A DNA stretch of 64,000 nt from Methylomonas sp. ZR1 (GTDB taxonomy: Bacteria > Pseudomonadota > Gammaproteobacteria > Methylococcales > Methylomonadaceae): positions 2,790,001 to 2,854,000 of the forward strand of contig NZ_RCST01000001.1 of assembly GCF_013141865.1 (NCBI RefSeq), in the 5' to 3' direction. A program made the position numbers and the translations under genes. This document shows, piece by piece, positions 1-11,765 of this stretch; position 1 is the first letter of the stretch; the number at the start of each line of letters is the position of its first letter. The notes under the pieces were generated by a model, which saw only the letters and a program-made list of their open reading frames with translations, was not told the origin of the DNA and did no database searches.

Positions 1-1826
<1,826 letters not shown>

Positions 1827-1946
1827 ATCGCTCAAGTTACGCGCTCCGGCCTGGAATGGCCTCAAAATTTAAAAACCGAGTAATTGTATCAGGACTACTC
1901 GCATCCCACCGCCATCATAGCCCTATGAACGGCGACTTTCGCAGTT

Positions 1947-2564
1947 TTATTTAAAACCTTTCGCCAAAATATACACTTCGTTACTTCTGGGCCGCGAAGC
2001 TTTCGGCTTTCTAATCACCACACTGCTGAACTGCTGACGCACTTGATTATAGTATTCATCAAATCCGGCGCCCTGAAACATCTTGATCAAAAACGTCCCA
2101 CCCTTAGCCAGTATATGTTGCGCGGCATCCAGGGCCAATTCGCCCAAGTAAATCGCCCGCGGCTGATCCATTTCCCGACTACCACTCATATTGGGGGCCA
2201 TATCCGACAATAACAAGTGAACCGGTTCGCCATCAAGCACTTTATATAGCTGCTCCAGCACCTCGTCTTCCCGGAAATCGCCTTGAATAAAATCGACGCC
2301 ATCAATAGGATCGATAGCCAACAAATCCAGCGCAATCACCTTATTTTTTTTACCGACGATTTTACTAACATATTCGGACCACCCACCCGGTGCAGCGCCT
2401 AGGTCAACTATATTAATACCAGGTTTTATGATTTTGTCTTTTTCTTGGATTTCTATCAGCTTGAACACTGCGCGAGAACGGTAGCCCATGGCCTGCGCTT
2501 TCTTGACATACTCGTCTTGGAAATGTTCCTGCATCCACTGCTGGCTACTTTTGCTGCGTGCCAT
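1947..2564 (-). CDS. rlmE: RlmE, 23S rRNA U2552 2'-O-ribose methyltransferase
   Basis: SAM-dependent methyltransferase (FtsJ/RrmJ) that modifies U2552 in the A-loop of 23S rRNA late in 50S assembly. The 205 residues match the family length. The SAM-binding loop DLGAAPGGWSEYV is near residues 54-66, and the catalytic K-D-K-E tetrad is readable as K35 (RAVFK), the Asp of LLSDMAPN, the Lys of FLIKMF and the Glu of NEVY. It is followed by ftsH 120 bp downstream and diverges from yhbY with only 50 bp between starts, so the two promoters must be packed into that gap. Confidence 0.97.
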   Translation of the reverse strand: MARSKSSQQWMQEHFQDEYVKKAQAMGYRSRAVFKLIEIQEKDKIIKPGINIVDLGAAPGGWSEYVSKIVGKKNKVIALDLLAIDPIDGVDFIQGDFREDEVLEQLYKVLDGEPVHLLLSDMAPNMSGSREMDQPRAIYLGELALDAAQHILAKGGTFLIKMFQGAGFDEYYNQVRQQFSSVVIRKPKASRPRSNEVYILAKGFK

Positions 2565-2614
2565 ATTTTCTATTCGTGTAAAATTGCTGGGTTTTTAAAG
2601 TTTAAGGAAACAGA

Positions 2615-2881
2615 GTGAATCCTATTCAAAAGAAAAAGCTGAAAGCTGAAGCTCACCCGCTCAATCCTGTGGTGATTATCGGCCAGGCCGGTTTGACCGA
2701 AGCAGTTATCAAAGAAATTAATGTAGCGTTGGACGCTCACGAGCTGATCAAAGTCAAAATTCGCGCAGAAAGAGACGAGCGTGCCACTATCAGAGAACAA
2801 ATCTGCGCGCAAACCAAGGCCGAACTGGTGCAATCTATTGGCCAAATAGCCGTTATTTATCGTTTGAACCCCAAGAAATAA
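2615..2881 (+). CDS. yhbY: YhbY, CRM-domain ribosome assembly RNA-binding protein
   Basis: Small CRS1-YhbY (CRM) domain protein associated with pre-50S ribosomes. Its 88 residues are the standard length of a single CRM domain. Family marks are the opening KKKLKAEAHPLNPVVIIGQ, the turn GQAGLTEAVI and the basic segment KVKIRAERDER. It uses a GTG start at 2615 preceded by AAGGAAA. It diverges from rlmE, so two ribosome-biogenesis genes share one short promoter region, and it converges with greA across a symmetric terminator. Confidence 0.93.
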   Translation: MNPIQKKKLKAEAHPLNPVVIIGQAGLTEAVIKEINVALDAHELIKVKIRAERDERATIREQICAQTKAELVQSIGQIAVIYRLNPKK

Positions 2882-2885
2882 ACTC

Positions 2886-2912
2886 AATGGGGAGGCATGC
2901 CTCCTCCCCATT
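2886..2912. terminator. Bidirectional hairpin terminator between yhbY and greA
   Basis: Perfect 10-bp inverted repeat AATGGGGAGG / CCTCCCCATT with a 7-nt loop, sitting in the 41-bp gap between the convergent yhbY and greA stops. No strong T tract follows on either side, so efficiency is uncertain. Confidence 0.7.
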
Positions 2913-2922
2913 ACCAATCAAC

Positions 2923-3399
2923 TTAAATATATTGGACCGAGAGAATCTCGTATTCGATATTGCCGCCCGGTGCTTTTACCGTCACCACGTCTTCCACTTC
3001 TTTGCCGATTAATGCTCTGGCAATCGGCGAACCCACGGAAATGCGGCCTTCCTTGATGTTGGCTTCGTCTTCGCCGACGATCTGATAGGTCACTGTCTTG
3101 CCGGAATCGAGATCTTCGATTTCCACTGTCGCCCCGAACACGACCTTGCCGTTGGCTTCGGTTTTTGTCACATCAATGATATTGGCGTTAGATAACTTGC
3201 CTTCGATTTCAGCGATACGGCCTTCGGCAAAACTTTGCTGTTCGCGCGCCGCGTGGTACTCGGCGTTTTCTTTTAAATCGCCGTGGGCACGTGCTTCAGA
3301 GATGGCCTGAATGATGCGCGGTCTAACCACAGTTTTAAGTTCTTCCAATTCGGCGCGCAATTTATTGGCACCCACCACTGTCAGTGGAAATTTTTGCAT
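2923..3399 (-). CDS. greA: GreA, transcript cleavage elongation factor
   Basis: GreA enters the RNA polymerase secondary channel and stimulates cleavage of backtracked transcripts. The 158 residues equal E. coli GreA. The N-terminal coiled coil (about residues 1-75) contains the acidic tip segment [16 protein letters not shown], whose Asp and Glu chelate the catalytic metal. The C-terminal FKBP-like domain holds the [17 protein letters not shown] segment. It is the last gene of the carA-carB-greA series, 33 bp after carB. Confidence 0.97.
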   Translation of the reverse strand: MQKFPLTVVGANKLRAELEELKTVVRPRIIQAISEARAHGDLKENAEYHAAREQQSFAEGRIAEIEGKLSNANIIDVTKTEANGKVVFGATVEIEDLDSGKTVTYQIVGEDEANIKEGRISVGSPIARALIGKEVEDVVTVKAPGGNIEYEILSVQYI

Positions 3400-3432
3400 T
3401 TACTGCTCCCCTTTTGAATTCAAATTCATCCG

Positions 3433-6400
3433 TTAAAATGTTTTATGCAAGTCTTGCAGACAGTTCACGTCGCCGGCATCGAGTTCGCCCAAGGCATAAC
3501 AAGCGGCACGCGCACCCGCCATCGTCGTGTAATAGGTCACTTTGCGCTGCAAGGCTTCGCGGCGCATGGTAAACGAATCGGCCACGGCTTTAACGCCTTC
3601 GGTCGTGTTGACGATCAACTGCACCTCGCCGTTTTTGATCATATCCACAGTATTGGGCCTGCCTTCGTTGACCTTGAAGATTTCCTTGCAAGGAATACCG
3701 GCTTCTTTCAATACCTTGGCAGTACCGCGAGTCGCCACAATCTCGTAATTTTTGTCGATCAGCATTTTAGCCAGTTCCGGCAGCTTAGGTTTGTCGGCAT
3801 CACGGATACTGATTAACACCTTGCCGCTGTGACTCAAATCCACACCACACGCGCGTTGCGATTTGGCAAACGCTTCGCCGAAGGTCTTACCGACGCCCAT
3901 GACTTCACCGGTCGATTTCATTTCTGGTCCCAACAGCGGATCAACGCCGGGGAACTTAATGAACGGGAATACCGCCTCTTTCACCGAGAAATATTCGGGA
4001 ATACGCTCTTCGGTAATGCCCTGCTCTTGCAAGGATTTACCGACCATCACCCGCGCGGCAATTTTCGCCAGCGGATAACCGGTGGCTTTGGACACGAACG
4101 GCGCGGTACGCGAGGCACGCGGATTCACTTCCAGCACGTAAATGGTTTCGCCCTGAATCGCGAACTGGGTATTCATCAGACCGCGTACACCCAGCGCTTC
4201 GGCCATTTTCGCGACTTGCGCACGCAGTTGATCCTGCATATGCGCCGGCAAATCGTAAGGCGGCAACGAACACGCGGAGTCACCGGAATGCACACCGGCT
4301 TGCTCGATATGTTCCATCAATCCGCCGATCAGCACGGTTTCGCCGTCGTAAATCGCATCAACGTCCATTTCCACCGCATCGTCCAGAAATCTATCCAGCA
4401 ATACCGGCGAATCGTTGGAGACACTGACCGCTTCTTTCATGTAGCGACGCAAACCTTCTTCGTTGAACACGATCTCCATCGCCCGACCACCCAACACATA
4501 GGATGGGCGCACGACCAAGGGATAACCGAGTTCGCGAGCCGAATTAACGGCTTGCTCGACCGAACGTGCAGTGGCATTGGGTGGTTGCAACAGATTCAAA
4601 CGCTCCAGCAATTTCTGAAAACGCTCGCGATCTTCAGCCAAGTCGATAGAGTCCGGCGAAGTACCGATAATCGGCGCACCAGCAGCTTCCAAGGCCCGGG
4701 CCAGTTTTAACGGCGTTTGCCCACCATATTGGACGATGACACCCTTGGGCTTTTCCAGTTCGATGATTTCCAGTACGTCTTCCAGCGTCAAAGGCTCGAA
4801 GTACAAACGGTCGGAAGTATCGAAGTCGGTAGAAACGGTTTCCGGGTTACAGTTGACCATGATGGTTTCGTAACCATCTTCGCGTAGCGCCAACGCGGCA
4901 TGCACGCAGCAATAATCGAACTCGATACCTTGGCCGATCCGGTTTGGGCCGCCACCAAGAATGATGATTTTTTCCTTATCGGACGGATTGGCCTCGCATT
5001 CCTGCTCGTAAGTCGAATACAGATAAGCCGTATCGGAAGCAAACTCCGCCGCGCAAGAATCGATGCGCTTATAAACCGGACGCACGCCTTTTTTGTGACG
5101 GACGCTGCGCACTTCCGATTCTTTGGTTTCCAACAGTTTCGCGAGGCGTCTATCAGAGAAGCCTTTACGCTTCAGCCGCAACAACTCGCCCGGCTCCAGG
5201 GTCGCCAGGGTTTTGGTGGACAAGGTTTTTTCAGTATTAATCAGATCCTCGACCTGCGCCAAGAACCACGGATCTATTTTCGACGCCTGATGAATGTCTT
5301 CAAAACTCAAACCGCTACGGAAGGCATCCGCCAAATACCAGAGGCGTTGCGGACCGGGATAGCGTAGTTCTTTGAGAATGGTGTCTTCGCTATTAGCATC
5401 GTTCAAATCGGCAATTTCATCCAGACCATCGACACCCACTTCCAAGCCACGCAAAGCTTTTTGCAAAGACTCCTGGAAGGTGCGGCCAATCGCCATCACC
5501 TCGCCGACCGACTTCATTTGCGTGGTCAGCCTGTCATTAGCTTGCGGGAATTTTTCAAAGGCAAAGCGCGGCACTTTGGTAACCACATAATCGATGGACG
5601 GCTCGAACGACGCAGGCGTAGCACCGCCGGTGATTTCGTTACGCAATTCATCCAGCGTATAGCCCACCGCCAATTTGGCCGCGACTTTGGCAATCGGGAA
5701 ACCGGTGGCCTTGGAGGCCAAGGCCGACGAACGCGAGACACGAGGATTCATTTCGATGACAATCAAGCGGCCAGTGTCGGGATTGATGGCAAACTGTACG
5801 TTGGAACCGCCGGTATCGACACCGATTTCCCGCAATACCGCCAACGAAGCGTTACGCAGGATTTGATATTCCTTGTCGGTCAGGGTTTGCGCCGGGGCTA
5901 CGGTGATCGAATCACCGGTATGCACGCCCATAGGGTCGAAATTTTCGATTGAGCAAATGATGATGCAGTTATCTTTGGAATCCCGCACCACTTCCATTTC
6001 AAACTCTTTCCAGCCCAAAATCGATTCTTCGATCAACAATTCGCTGGTCGGCGACAGATACAGGCCGCGCTCGCAAATTTCGATGAATTCTTCGCGGTTA
6101 TAGGCAATACCGCCGCCGCTGCCGCCCATCGTGAACGAGGGCCGAATCACGGTGGGATAACCCACTTCTTCCTGCGCCGCAAAGGCTTCTTCCATGCTGT
6201 GTGCGACTTTGGCTCTAGACACTTCCAAACCAATGCGCGCCATCGCTTCATTGAACAGCGCACGATCCTCGGCCATGTTGATGGCTTCTTTGGTCGCACC
6301 TATCATTTCCACGCTGTATTTTGCCAATACGCCGTGTTTGTCCAGCGCCAGCGCACAGTTCAGCGCGGTCTGGCCGCCCATGGTCGGCAACACCGCATCG

Positions 6401-6648
6401 GGACGTTCTTTTTCGATGATTTTCTCAACGGTCTGCCAGTCGATAGGCTCGATGTAAATCGCGTCGGCCATATCCGGGTCGGTCATGATCGTCGCCGGAT
6501 TGGAGTTGACCAGAATAACCCGGTATCCCTCTTCCCGTAGCGCTTTGCAAGCCTGGGTGCCGGAATAATCAAACTCGCAAGCCTGACCGATGACAATCGG
6601 TCCTGCGCCCAGTAATAAAATCGATTTTATGTCGGTTCTTTTTGGCAT
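3433..6648 (-). CDS. carB: CarB, carbamoyl-phosphate synthase large subunit
   Basis: Makes carbamoyl phosphate from bicarbonate, ATP and the ammonia channelled from CarA, feeding both pyrimidine and arginine synthesis. The 1071 residues (E. coli 1073) show the two homologous ATP-grasp halves: a first [17 protein letters not shown] near residue 14 and its counterpart [15 protein letters not shown] near 560, each with an [12 protein letters not shown] or [15 protein letters not shown]-binding segment. A C-terminal MGS-like allosteric domain (about 930-1071) follows. It begins 17 bp after carA and is clearly co-transcribed. Confidence 0.98.
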   Translation of the reverse strand: MPKRTDIKSILLLGAGPIVIGQACEFDYSGTQACKALREEGYRVILVNSNPATIMTDPDMADAIYIEPIDWQTVEKIIEKERPDAVLPTMGGQTALNCALALDKHGVLAKYSVEMIGATKEAINMAEDRALFNEAMARIGLEVSRAKVAHSMEEAFAAQEEVGYPTVIRPSFTMGGSGGGIAYNREEFIEICERGLYLSPTSELLIEESILGWKEFEMEVVRDSKDNCIIICSIENFDPMGVHTGDSITVAPAQTLTDKEYQILRNASLAVLREIGVDTGGSNVQFAINPDTGRLIVIEMNPRVSRSSALASKATGFPIAKVAAKLAVGYTLDELRNEITGGATPASFEPSIDYVVTKVPRFAFEKFPQANDRLTTQMKSVGEVMAIGRTFQESLQKALRGLEVGVDGLDEIADLNDANSEDTILKELRYPGPQRLWYLADAFRSGLSFEDIHQASKIDPWFLAQVEDLINTEKTLSTKTLATLEPGELLRLKRKGFSDRRLAKLLETKESEVRSVRHKKGVRPVYKRIDSCAAEFASDTAYLYSTYEQECEANPSDKEKIIILGGGPNRIGQGIEFDYCCVHAALALREDGYETIMVNCNPETVSTDFDTSDRLYFEPLTLEDVLEIIELEKPKGVIVQYGGQTPLKLARALEAAGAPIIGTSPDSIDLAEDRERFQKLLERLNLLQPPNATARSVEQAVNSARELGYPLVVRPSYVLGGRAMEIVFNEEGLRRYMKEAVSVSNDSPVLLDRFLDDAVEMDVDAIYDGETVLIGGLMEHIEQAGVHSGDSACSLPPYDLPAHMQDQLRAQVAKMAEALGVRGLMNTQFAIQGETIYVLEVNPRASRTAPFVSKATGYPLAKIAARVMVGKSLQEQGITEERIPEYFSVKEAVFPFIKFPGVDPLLGPEMKSTGEVMGVGKTFGEAFAKSQRACGVDLSHSGKVLISIRDADKPKLPELAKMLIDKNYEIVATRGTAKVLKEAGIPCKEIFKVNEGRPNTVDMIKNGEVQLIVNTTEGVKAVADSFTMRREALQRKVTYYTTMAGARAACYALGELDAGDVNCLQDLHKTF

Positions 6649-6665
6649 ATCACTCTGTATAAAAC

Positions 6666-7799
6666 TTAAGCTGAACGAGGCTGGTTCATCAAATCGATGA
6701 AATCGTCGAACAAGGACTCGACATCTTGCGGGCCGGGACTGGCTTCCGGATGCCCCTGAAAGCTGAAGGCCGGCACGTCGGTGCGGGCGATGCCCTGCAA
6801 ACTGCCGTCGAACAGCGATACGTAGGTGGCTTTCAGGTTGGCGGGCAAAGAGTCGGCGCTAGCGGCAAAACCGTGGTTTTGGCTGCTGATCATCACCCGG
6901 CCGGTTGCCAGTTCTTGCACCGGATGGTTGGCACCGTGATGGCCGAATTTCATTTTCTCGGTTTTCGCGCCGCTGGCTAAAGCCAATAACTGATGGCCCA
7001 AACAAATACCGAATACCGGCACTTTTTTGTCCAGGATGGTTTTGATCGCTTCGATGGCATAGGTGCAAGGCTCCGGATCGCCAGGACCGTTGGATAAAAA
7101 CACGCCGTCGGGATTCATTGCTAACACTTCGGCGGCGGGCGTTTTGGCCGGAACGACCGTGACCTTGCAACCGCGGTTGGCCAACAAACGCAGGATATTG
7201 CGCTTGATACCGAAATCGTAAGCCACTACATGCTTGGTCAAATCAGGCGCTTGTTGATGACCTTCACCCAGCTTCCAGACGTTTTCGGTCCAGACATAGG
7301 CTTGGGCGGTAGTCACTTCCTTCGCCAGATCCATACCTTTCAAGCCTGGAAAGCCTTCGATGGCCTGTTTCGCAGCGTCTAAATCAACCGACTCACCGGC
7401 CATGATGCAACCGCGTTGTGCGCCTTTGTCGCGCAGCAAGCGGGTTAATTTGCGGGTGTCGATGTCGGCAATTGCCACCACGTTGTGCTCGCGCAGATAT
7501 TCGGGCAGGGTTTTCGCGTTACGCCAGCTGCTGGCCAGCAAAGGCAAATCCCGTATCACCAGGCCGCTGGCAAACACTTTGACAGATTCGTCGTCTTCAG
7601 GATTAGTACCGACATTACCGATGTGCGGATACGTCAATGTGACGATTTGCCGTGCGTACGACGGATCGCTGAGAATTTCCTGATAGCCGGTCAGTGCCGT
7701 GTTAAAAACCACTTCTCCCACGGAACAGCCGTCGGCACCTATCGAAATGCCGTGAAACACCGTCCCGTCTTCTAGTACCAGTAATGCAGGTTTGTTCAA
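6666..7799 (-). CDS. carA: CarA, carbamoyl-phosphate synthase glutaminase subunit
   Basis: Glutaminase that supplies ammonia to CarB. The 377 residues compare with 382 in E. coli. The class I amidotransferase domain carries the nucleophile in [10 protein letters not shown] and the His-Glu pair in GHPEASPGP. The N-terminal domain starts [12 protein letters not shown] as usual. The initiation codon is TTG at 7799 behind a good AAGGTGG site. No ATG is available nearby, so weak initiation may set the CarA level. Upstream is a 244-bp leader containing a strong hairpin (7823-7852). Confidence 0.97.
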   Translation of the reverse strand: MNKPALLVLEDGTVFHGISIGADGCSVGEVVFNTALTGYQEILSDPSYARQIVTLTYPHIGNVGTNPEDDESVKVFASGLVIRDLPLLASSWRNAKTLPEYLREHNVVAIADIDTRKLTRLLRDKGAQRGCIMAGESVDLDAAKQAIEGFPGLKGMDLAKEVTTAQAYVWTENVWKLGEGHQQAPDLTKHVVAYDFGIKRNILRLLANRGCKVTVVPAKTPAAEVLAMNPDGVFLSNGPGDPEPCTYAIEAIKTILDKKVPVFGICLGHQLLALASGAKTEKMKFGHHGANHPVQELATGRVMISSQNHGFAASADSLPANLKATYVSLFDGSLQGIARTDVPAFSFQGHPEASPGPQDVESLFDDFIDLMNQPRSA

Positions 7800-7822
7800 G
7801 ATTGGCCACCTTAGATGTAGAA

Positions 7823-7852
7823 AACGGGATAAATCTTGCGATTCATCCCGTT
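7823..7852 (-). promoter_or_regulatory. Hairpin in the carA leader, possible attenuator
   Basis: On the coding strand AACGGGAT...ATCCCGTT encloses a second stem AATC/GATT with a GCAA tetraloop, giving 12 pairs with one mismatch, followed at once by TTTTC. It lies 24 bases upstream of the TTG start of carA. The shape fits an intrinsic terminator placed in the leader. Attenuation is an inference. Confidence 0.5.
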
Positions 7853-8043
7853 CCTGATAGATAAAAACTTAGGTGATTTTACGAAATTATGGCTGTTTGG
7901 TCATTAACAATTTTCTAACTTGGTGCGTCACCGAGATTCCACTGTTTCACAAAGACACTGTATTTATTGCCAATTCCGCCTTATCCGAGCTGCCCGGGCG
8001 CCAGCAGCCACTGCACCGGGCTGTGTAAGGACAACAGGTTCAG

Positions 8044-8484
8044 TCAATGTTCGAATTTGCCGATTTCGGCTTGCAGTTTTTCTTGCTGCGCCGCCGTCAA
8101 CAGCATAAACACGTCATGATCAAGCTTGGATTTTTCCAAGGCCATCTGCTGATGCATCGCCGCAGATTTCTCAAGCAACGCTTTGGCCTTTTCCTCATTG
8201 TAATCCGCGGAAAAGCTCAAAGCGTGCAATTCGGCTCGTAGCGCATGCTCGTCTTTAAATCGGGCCTGGCCGTCACCGAATCGGGTTTTCATTAAATTCT
8301 TGATATCCGCTTCCTGCTTTTCGCTGAGATCAAGATTTTTTAAAAATCTCGGCAAATGTTGCTCGCCGTCCGCCTCGCCAAACCTATGCATCGGCGGTTT
8401 CCCGCCGCCGTGGTGCCCGCCGTGCGGCGGCTCAGCCATTGCAGTTAGGGGTAACAAGCCAAGCACTAACACTAATTTTTTCAT
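8044..8484 (-). CDS. CpxP/Spy-like periplasmic LTxxQ protein
   Basis: Predicted periplasmic chaperone or stress sensor of the Spy/CpxP family. The chosen start is ATG 8484 with GGAGAG eight bases upstream. A longer frame reaches 8532 but lacks that site. Residues 1-18 form a signal peptide ending AMA, then comes a His/Gly-rich stretch (PPHGGHHGGGKPP), then an all-helical body with the two family motifs LSEKQ and LTAAQ. In E. coli CpxP inhibits CpxA. Here it diverges from a CpxRA-like pair with a perfect CpxR box between them, so a feedback role is likely. The His-rich N-terminus suggests metal binding, as in CpxP homologues called ZraP or CnrX. Confidence 0.82.
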   Translation of the reverse strand: MKKLVLVLGLLPLTAMAEPPHGGHHGGGKPPMHRFGEADGEQHLPRFLKNLDLSEKQEADIKNLMKTRFGDGQARFKDEHALRAELHALSFSADYNEEKAKALLEKSAAMHQQMALEKSKLDHDVFMLLTAAQQEKLQAEIGKFEH

Positions 8485-8583
8485 AACACTCTCCACAAAA
8501 CGATGATAAATCCAAGGACAAAACTTGTTCAATTTCGTCGTAGCCAGTATTTCAAATCAGAGGTTAAGTGCTGTTAGTGCCGT

Positions 8584-8598
8584 GTAAAATCAGGTAAA
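8584..8598. promoter_or_regulatory. CpxR box between cpxP-like and cpxR-like genes
   Basis: The sequence GTAAAATCAGGTAAA is an exact match to the known CpxR consensus GTAAA-N5-GTAAA. It lies in the 178-bp divergent region, 99 bp from the cpxP-like start and 64 bp from the response-regulator start, so it can serve one or both directions. Confidence 0.75.
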
Positions 8599-8662
8599 CC
8601 CTGCTGGTTGTCTACGGAAGCCGCGGCTATGATGATGAACACACAGCCAACGAGCGAGAACC

Positions 8663-9346
8663 ATGCACAAAGTGTTAATTATCGATGACGATGTCGAACT
8701 GGCGGGATTATTCCGAGAGTATCTAACGCAGGAAGGTTTTAATGTGGACGTCAGCCATACCGGCGCCTCCGGACTGCAACATGCCCTATCCGGCGAATAT
8801 CAATTAGTCATTTTGGACATCATGCTGCCGGATATCAAAGGCACCGAGATATTGACGCGCATCCGCCTGGAAAGCCGGGTGCCGATACTGATGTTTACCG
8901 CCAAGGGCGATGACGTGGACCGCATCATTGGCTTGGAATCCGGCGCCGACGATTACGTCCCCAAGCCCTGCACGCCCAGAGAACTGGTTGCCAGAATTCG
9001 GGCTATTTTGCGCCGAACCCAGCCCGCCGCCAGTCTCTCGCCGGGACCGATTGTGGCCGGGCCGCTGCAACTGTGGCCGGAAAAACGCAAAGCTGCCTGG
9101 TTTGAACAAGACCTGGACCTAACCAGCACCGAGTTCAATTTGCTGGAAACTTTGGCCAGTCAGGTGGGCCGGGTCGTCAGCAAAAACGAGCTCTCCGAAA
9201 AAGCCCTGGGCAGGCCTCTGGCGCGTTTCGACCGTAGCATTGACGTCCATATGAGCAGCATCCGCCAGAAACTCGGCAACCAGCCGGACGGCCGCTCTTA
9301 CATTCAGACCGTGCGCGGCCAAGGCTACCAGATGATCAAGGCATAA
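8663..9346 (+). CDS. cpxR: CpxR-like OmpR-family response regulator
   Basis: DNA-binding two-component regulator of 227 residues. The receiver domain has the acidic pair IDDD at 7-10, the phosphoacceptor D52 in VILDIMLPD, the Thr in MFTAKGDD and the Lys of YVPKPCTP. The C-terminal winged helix (about 130-227) contains LTSTEFNLLETL and ends VRGQGYQMIKA, typical of CpxR rather than PhoB or QseB. One base separates it from the kinase gene. The adjoining CpxP-like gene and CpxR box support the specific name. Confidence 0.85.
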   Translation: MHKVLIIDDDVELAGLFREYLTQEGFNVDVSHTGASGLQHALSGEYQLVILDIMLPDIKGTEILTRIRLESRVPILMFTAKGDDVDRIIGLESGADDYVPKPCTPRELVARIRAILRRTQPAASLSPGPIVAGPLQLWPEKRKAAWFEQDLDLTSTEFNLLETLASQVGRVVSKNELSEKALGRPLARFDRSIDVHMSSIRQKLGNQPDGRSYIQTVRGQGYQMIKA

Positions 9347-9347
9347 G

Positions 9348-10826
9348 ATGGGCAGATTGTTTTGGAAGTTTTTCTTTGCTTTCTGGCTGGCTCTATTAAC
9401 CGCAGGCATCGGTGTGGGTACCGCCGTCTGGCTCAGACACTCCGCGCAGCAAAACCTGTCGGCCAAGCCAGCCGATGTCGTCGATGTCAGACGCGCCTCG
9501 CTAGTCAAGCTGGCCGCCAGCACCCTGCCGCATGGCGGCGTCAAGGGCTTGCACGATTTTATTCAGACTTTGCAAAGTACCCGCTTTCCACCGATATACG
9601 CGGTAGACGATACGGATCGGGAATTACTGGGCAGACCCTTAGCGACAGAGGTATTGCAGCAGGCCAGAGCCTTACAGCGAAAAAACGCCTACCCGGATGC
9701 TATCCAAATGATTGCAGCCGACGACGGCCAACACTATTTACTATTCGTTCCGCTACCGGAGCACGGCTTTGGTGGCCTGTTCAGGCCGTCATTTCCAGGT
9801 AATCCCGGACTGCCTGCATTTGGCTTCGACGGCTCCATGCTAGGAGACCGGCCACCACCACCGAGCGGTAATCCAGAGGATCACGGCCCTCGCCCGCACC
9901 GCGAACCGCCCGCGCCGATTTTACCGATAGTCTCCGGCTGCTTGGCCAGCCTGCTGTTCAGCGGACTGTTGGCCTGGTATTTCGCCAAACCCATCCGCAG
10001 CCTGCGCGACGCTTTAAGCGCTGTCGCTCAAGGCCGGCTAAATACCCGCATCGGCAATGCAATGGGTAGACGGAGCGACGAATTGGCGGACCTGGGTCGT
10101 GACTTTGACCATATGGCGCAACAAATCTGCTCGCTAATCAGTGCCCAGCAACATCTGCTGCACGATGTATCCCACGAACTTCGCTCGCCGTTGGCGCGTA
10201 TCCAAGCCGCTATCGGCCTAGCCCAACAACAACCGGAAAAATTGCCGACCACGCTGGAACGCATCGAACGGGAATCGCAACGAATCAGCGATTTGGTCGG
10301 CGAACTATTGATGCTATCTAAGCTGGAAGCCGGCGTTGCGCCAGGAAAACTAGATGCTATCAATCTCGACGACCTACTGGCCGACATTGTCGCCGACGTG
10401 CGTTTCGAGGCGGAACCGAAACGTATCGCATTGAGGTATCTCGGCGATGTTGACGTGGAGGTCGAATGCCAAAGCGAACTATTACATCGCGCTATCGAAA
10501 ACGTGCTGCGTAACGCCGTGCAACACTGTCAAGCCGACGGCACGGTATTCGTTGCCGCCGATTTTGATAGCGCTAATCGTCACTTAAGAATTCGGGTGGA
10601 CGATGACGGCCCTGGGGTACCCGATCAGGATTTGACGGCCATTTTTCAGCCGTTTTTCCGCAGTGGTCAAGCACAAAAACCGCACAGCACCGGCCTGGGA
10701 CTCACCATCGCGCATCGAGCCGTCGAGGCGCATGGCGGCAGCATCAGCGCCGGCAACCGGCTGCAAGGTGGTTTAAGTGTTCTGATTGAAATCCCGTTTC
10801 CAATACGGCACGCAAACGAGAGGTAA
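9348..10826 (+). CDS. cpxA: CpxA-like envelope-stress sensor histidine kinase
   Basis: Inner-membrane sensor kinase of 492 residues. Transmembrane segment 1 spans about 7-28, the periplasmic sensor 30-190, and transmembrane segment 2 about 191-211, followed by a HAMP domain. The H box LHDVSHELRSPLARIQ has the phosphorylated H276, then come the N box ENVLRNAVQH and the G boxes DDDGPGVPD and TGLGLTIAH. The periplasmic domain has an unusual insert near 150-190 rich in Pro and Gly (PPPPSGNPEDHGPRPHREPP) not expected in E. coli CpxA. Translationally linked to the regulator gene. Confidence 0.85.
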   Translation: MGRLFWKFFFAFWLALLTAGIGVGTAVWLRHSAQQNLSAKPADVVDVRRASLVKLAASTLPHGGVKGLHDFIQTLQSTRFPPIYAVDDTDRELLGRPLATEVLQQARALQRKNAYPDAIQMIAADDGQHYLLFVPLPEHGFGGLFRPSFPGNPGLPAFGFDGSMLGDRPPPPSGNPEDHGPRPHREPPAPILPIVSGCLASLLFSGLLAWYFAKPIRSLRDALSAVAQGRLNTRIGNAMGRRSDELADLGRDFDHMAQQICSLISAQQHLLHDVSHELRSPLARIQAAIGLAQQQPEKLPTTLERIERESQRISDLVGELLMLSKLEAGVAPGKLDAINLDDLLADIVADVRFEAEPKRIALRYLGDVDVEVECQSELLHRAIENVLRNAVQHCQADGTVFVAADFDSANRHLRIRVDDDGPGVPDQDLTAIFQPFFRSGQAQKPHSTGLGLTIAHRAVEAHGGSISAGNRLQGGLSVLIEIPFPIRHANER

Positions 10827-10828
10827 GT

Positions 10829-11224
10829 ATGTTTAAACTCAAAAAGTGGCTGTCAGCCACGCTGATAGCTTTACTGTCGGCATGGACGCTAAGCGCGAGC
10901 GCCGACCCGTTTCATCATCACGGCGGCCGGCATTTTGGCGGACACTTCCGTCCGGGTTTTGGCTTCTACTTCGGCGCTCCACTCTATCCCCGACCGTTTT
11001 ACCCGTCCTATCCTTACTACCCGGCGTATCCGTATTACCCGCGGGAAATTATCACCGTACCGGTGCAACCCCCGGTCTACATCGAGCGCGAGCGCAGCCA
11101 GCCTCAGAACGCCCCTTTAGCAGAAGGCTATTGGTATTACTGTAACGACCCGGCTGGCTACTATCCCTATGTAAAGGACTGTGCGAATGGCTGGCAACAA
11201 GTTGAGCCGACGCCGCAAAATTAG
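10829..11224 (+). CDS. Secreted Pro/Tyr-rich small protein in the cpx operon
   Basis: Family not recognised. The 131-residue product has a clear signal peptide (MFKLKKWLSATLIALLSAWTLSASA, about 25 residues), a His/Gly patch (FHHHGGRHFGGHF), then a Pro-Tyr repeat region (YPRPFYPSYPYYPAYPYYP) and a C-terminal module with two Cys (YYCNDPAGYYPYVKDCANGW) that could form a disulphide. It starts two bases after the cpxA-like stop, so it is co-transcribed with it. The last module resembles the short NPxGYYPYVxxC segment often found in Gram-negative envelope proteins of unknown role. Envelope function is an inference from the operon and signal peptide. Confidence 0.75.
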   Translation: MFKLKKWLSATLIALLSAWTLSASADPFHHHGGRHFGGHFRPGFGFYFGAPLYPRPFYPSYPYYPAYPYYPREIITVPVQPPVYIERERSQPQNAPLAEGYWYYCNDPAGYYPYVKDCANGWQQVEPTPQN

Positions 11225-11239
11225 CAGGAGACCGCAAAC

Positions 11240-11755
11240 ATGAACAGTAAAAACCCAATAGCAGGAATCTGCGTGGCACTGGCCTTGAGCGGCTGCGCTC
11301 ATATGCCTTCGGGCCCGAGTGTGATGGCGCTGCCCGGCACCGGCTTATCATTCGAACAATTTCGCCAGGACGACTACCAATGTCAGCAATACGCGGCCGG
11401 ACAAGTAGGCGCTACGCCGAATCAGGCCAGCGCCGATAGCCAAATCGGCAGTGCCGCAGTTGGCACGGCAGTGGGAGCGGCCGCTGGCGCCGCTATTGGT
11501 GGAGGCGGTGGAGCGGCAATCGGCGCGGGCACGGGATTAGTGGCCGGCACTATCGTCGGCAGCGGCGAATCAAGACGCTCCGGTTATGCCACCCAACAAG
11601 GTTACGACAATGCCTATGTGCAATGTATGTATGCCAAGGGGCACAGAGTACCGGTATCCGGGCAGTTTTCTTACCAATCGCCGACGCCGAAAACATCACA
11701 GCCTAGCATCCCGCCACCACCGCCCGGATTACCGCCACCACCACCGTATCGGTGA
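11240..11755 (+). CDS. Glycine-zipper outer-membrane lipoprotein
   Basis: Lipoprotein of 171 residues with lipobox LALSGC (Cys near residue 19). A glycine-zipper segment at about 73-105 (repeated GxxxG, e.g. VGAAAGAAIGGG) could insert in a membrane, and the C-terminus is Pro-rich (SIPPPPPGLPPPPPYR). Similar proteins are annotated as glycine-zipper or YMGG family, several under envelope-stress control. It follows the previous gene by 15 bp behind the site AGCAGGAG, so it is the likely last gene of the cpx-type operon. Exact function unknown. Confidence 0.8.
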   Translation: MNSKNPIAGICVALALSGCAHMPSGPSVMALPGTGLSFEQFRQDDYQCQQYAAGQVGATPNQASADSQIGSAAVGTAVGAAAGAAIGGGGGAAIGAGTGLVAGTIVGSGESRRSGYATQQGYDNAYVQCMYAKGHRVPVSGQFSYQSPTPKTSQPSIPPPPPGLPPPPPYR

Positions 11756-11765
11756 TAGTCAGGAA

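Noticed and set aside
3829..4710. 293-codon plus-strand frame opposite carB
   Set aside because: Antisense shadow of the intact carB gene; no ribosome site and no family resemblance.
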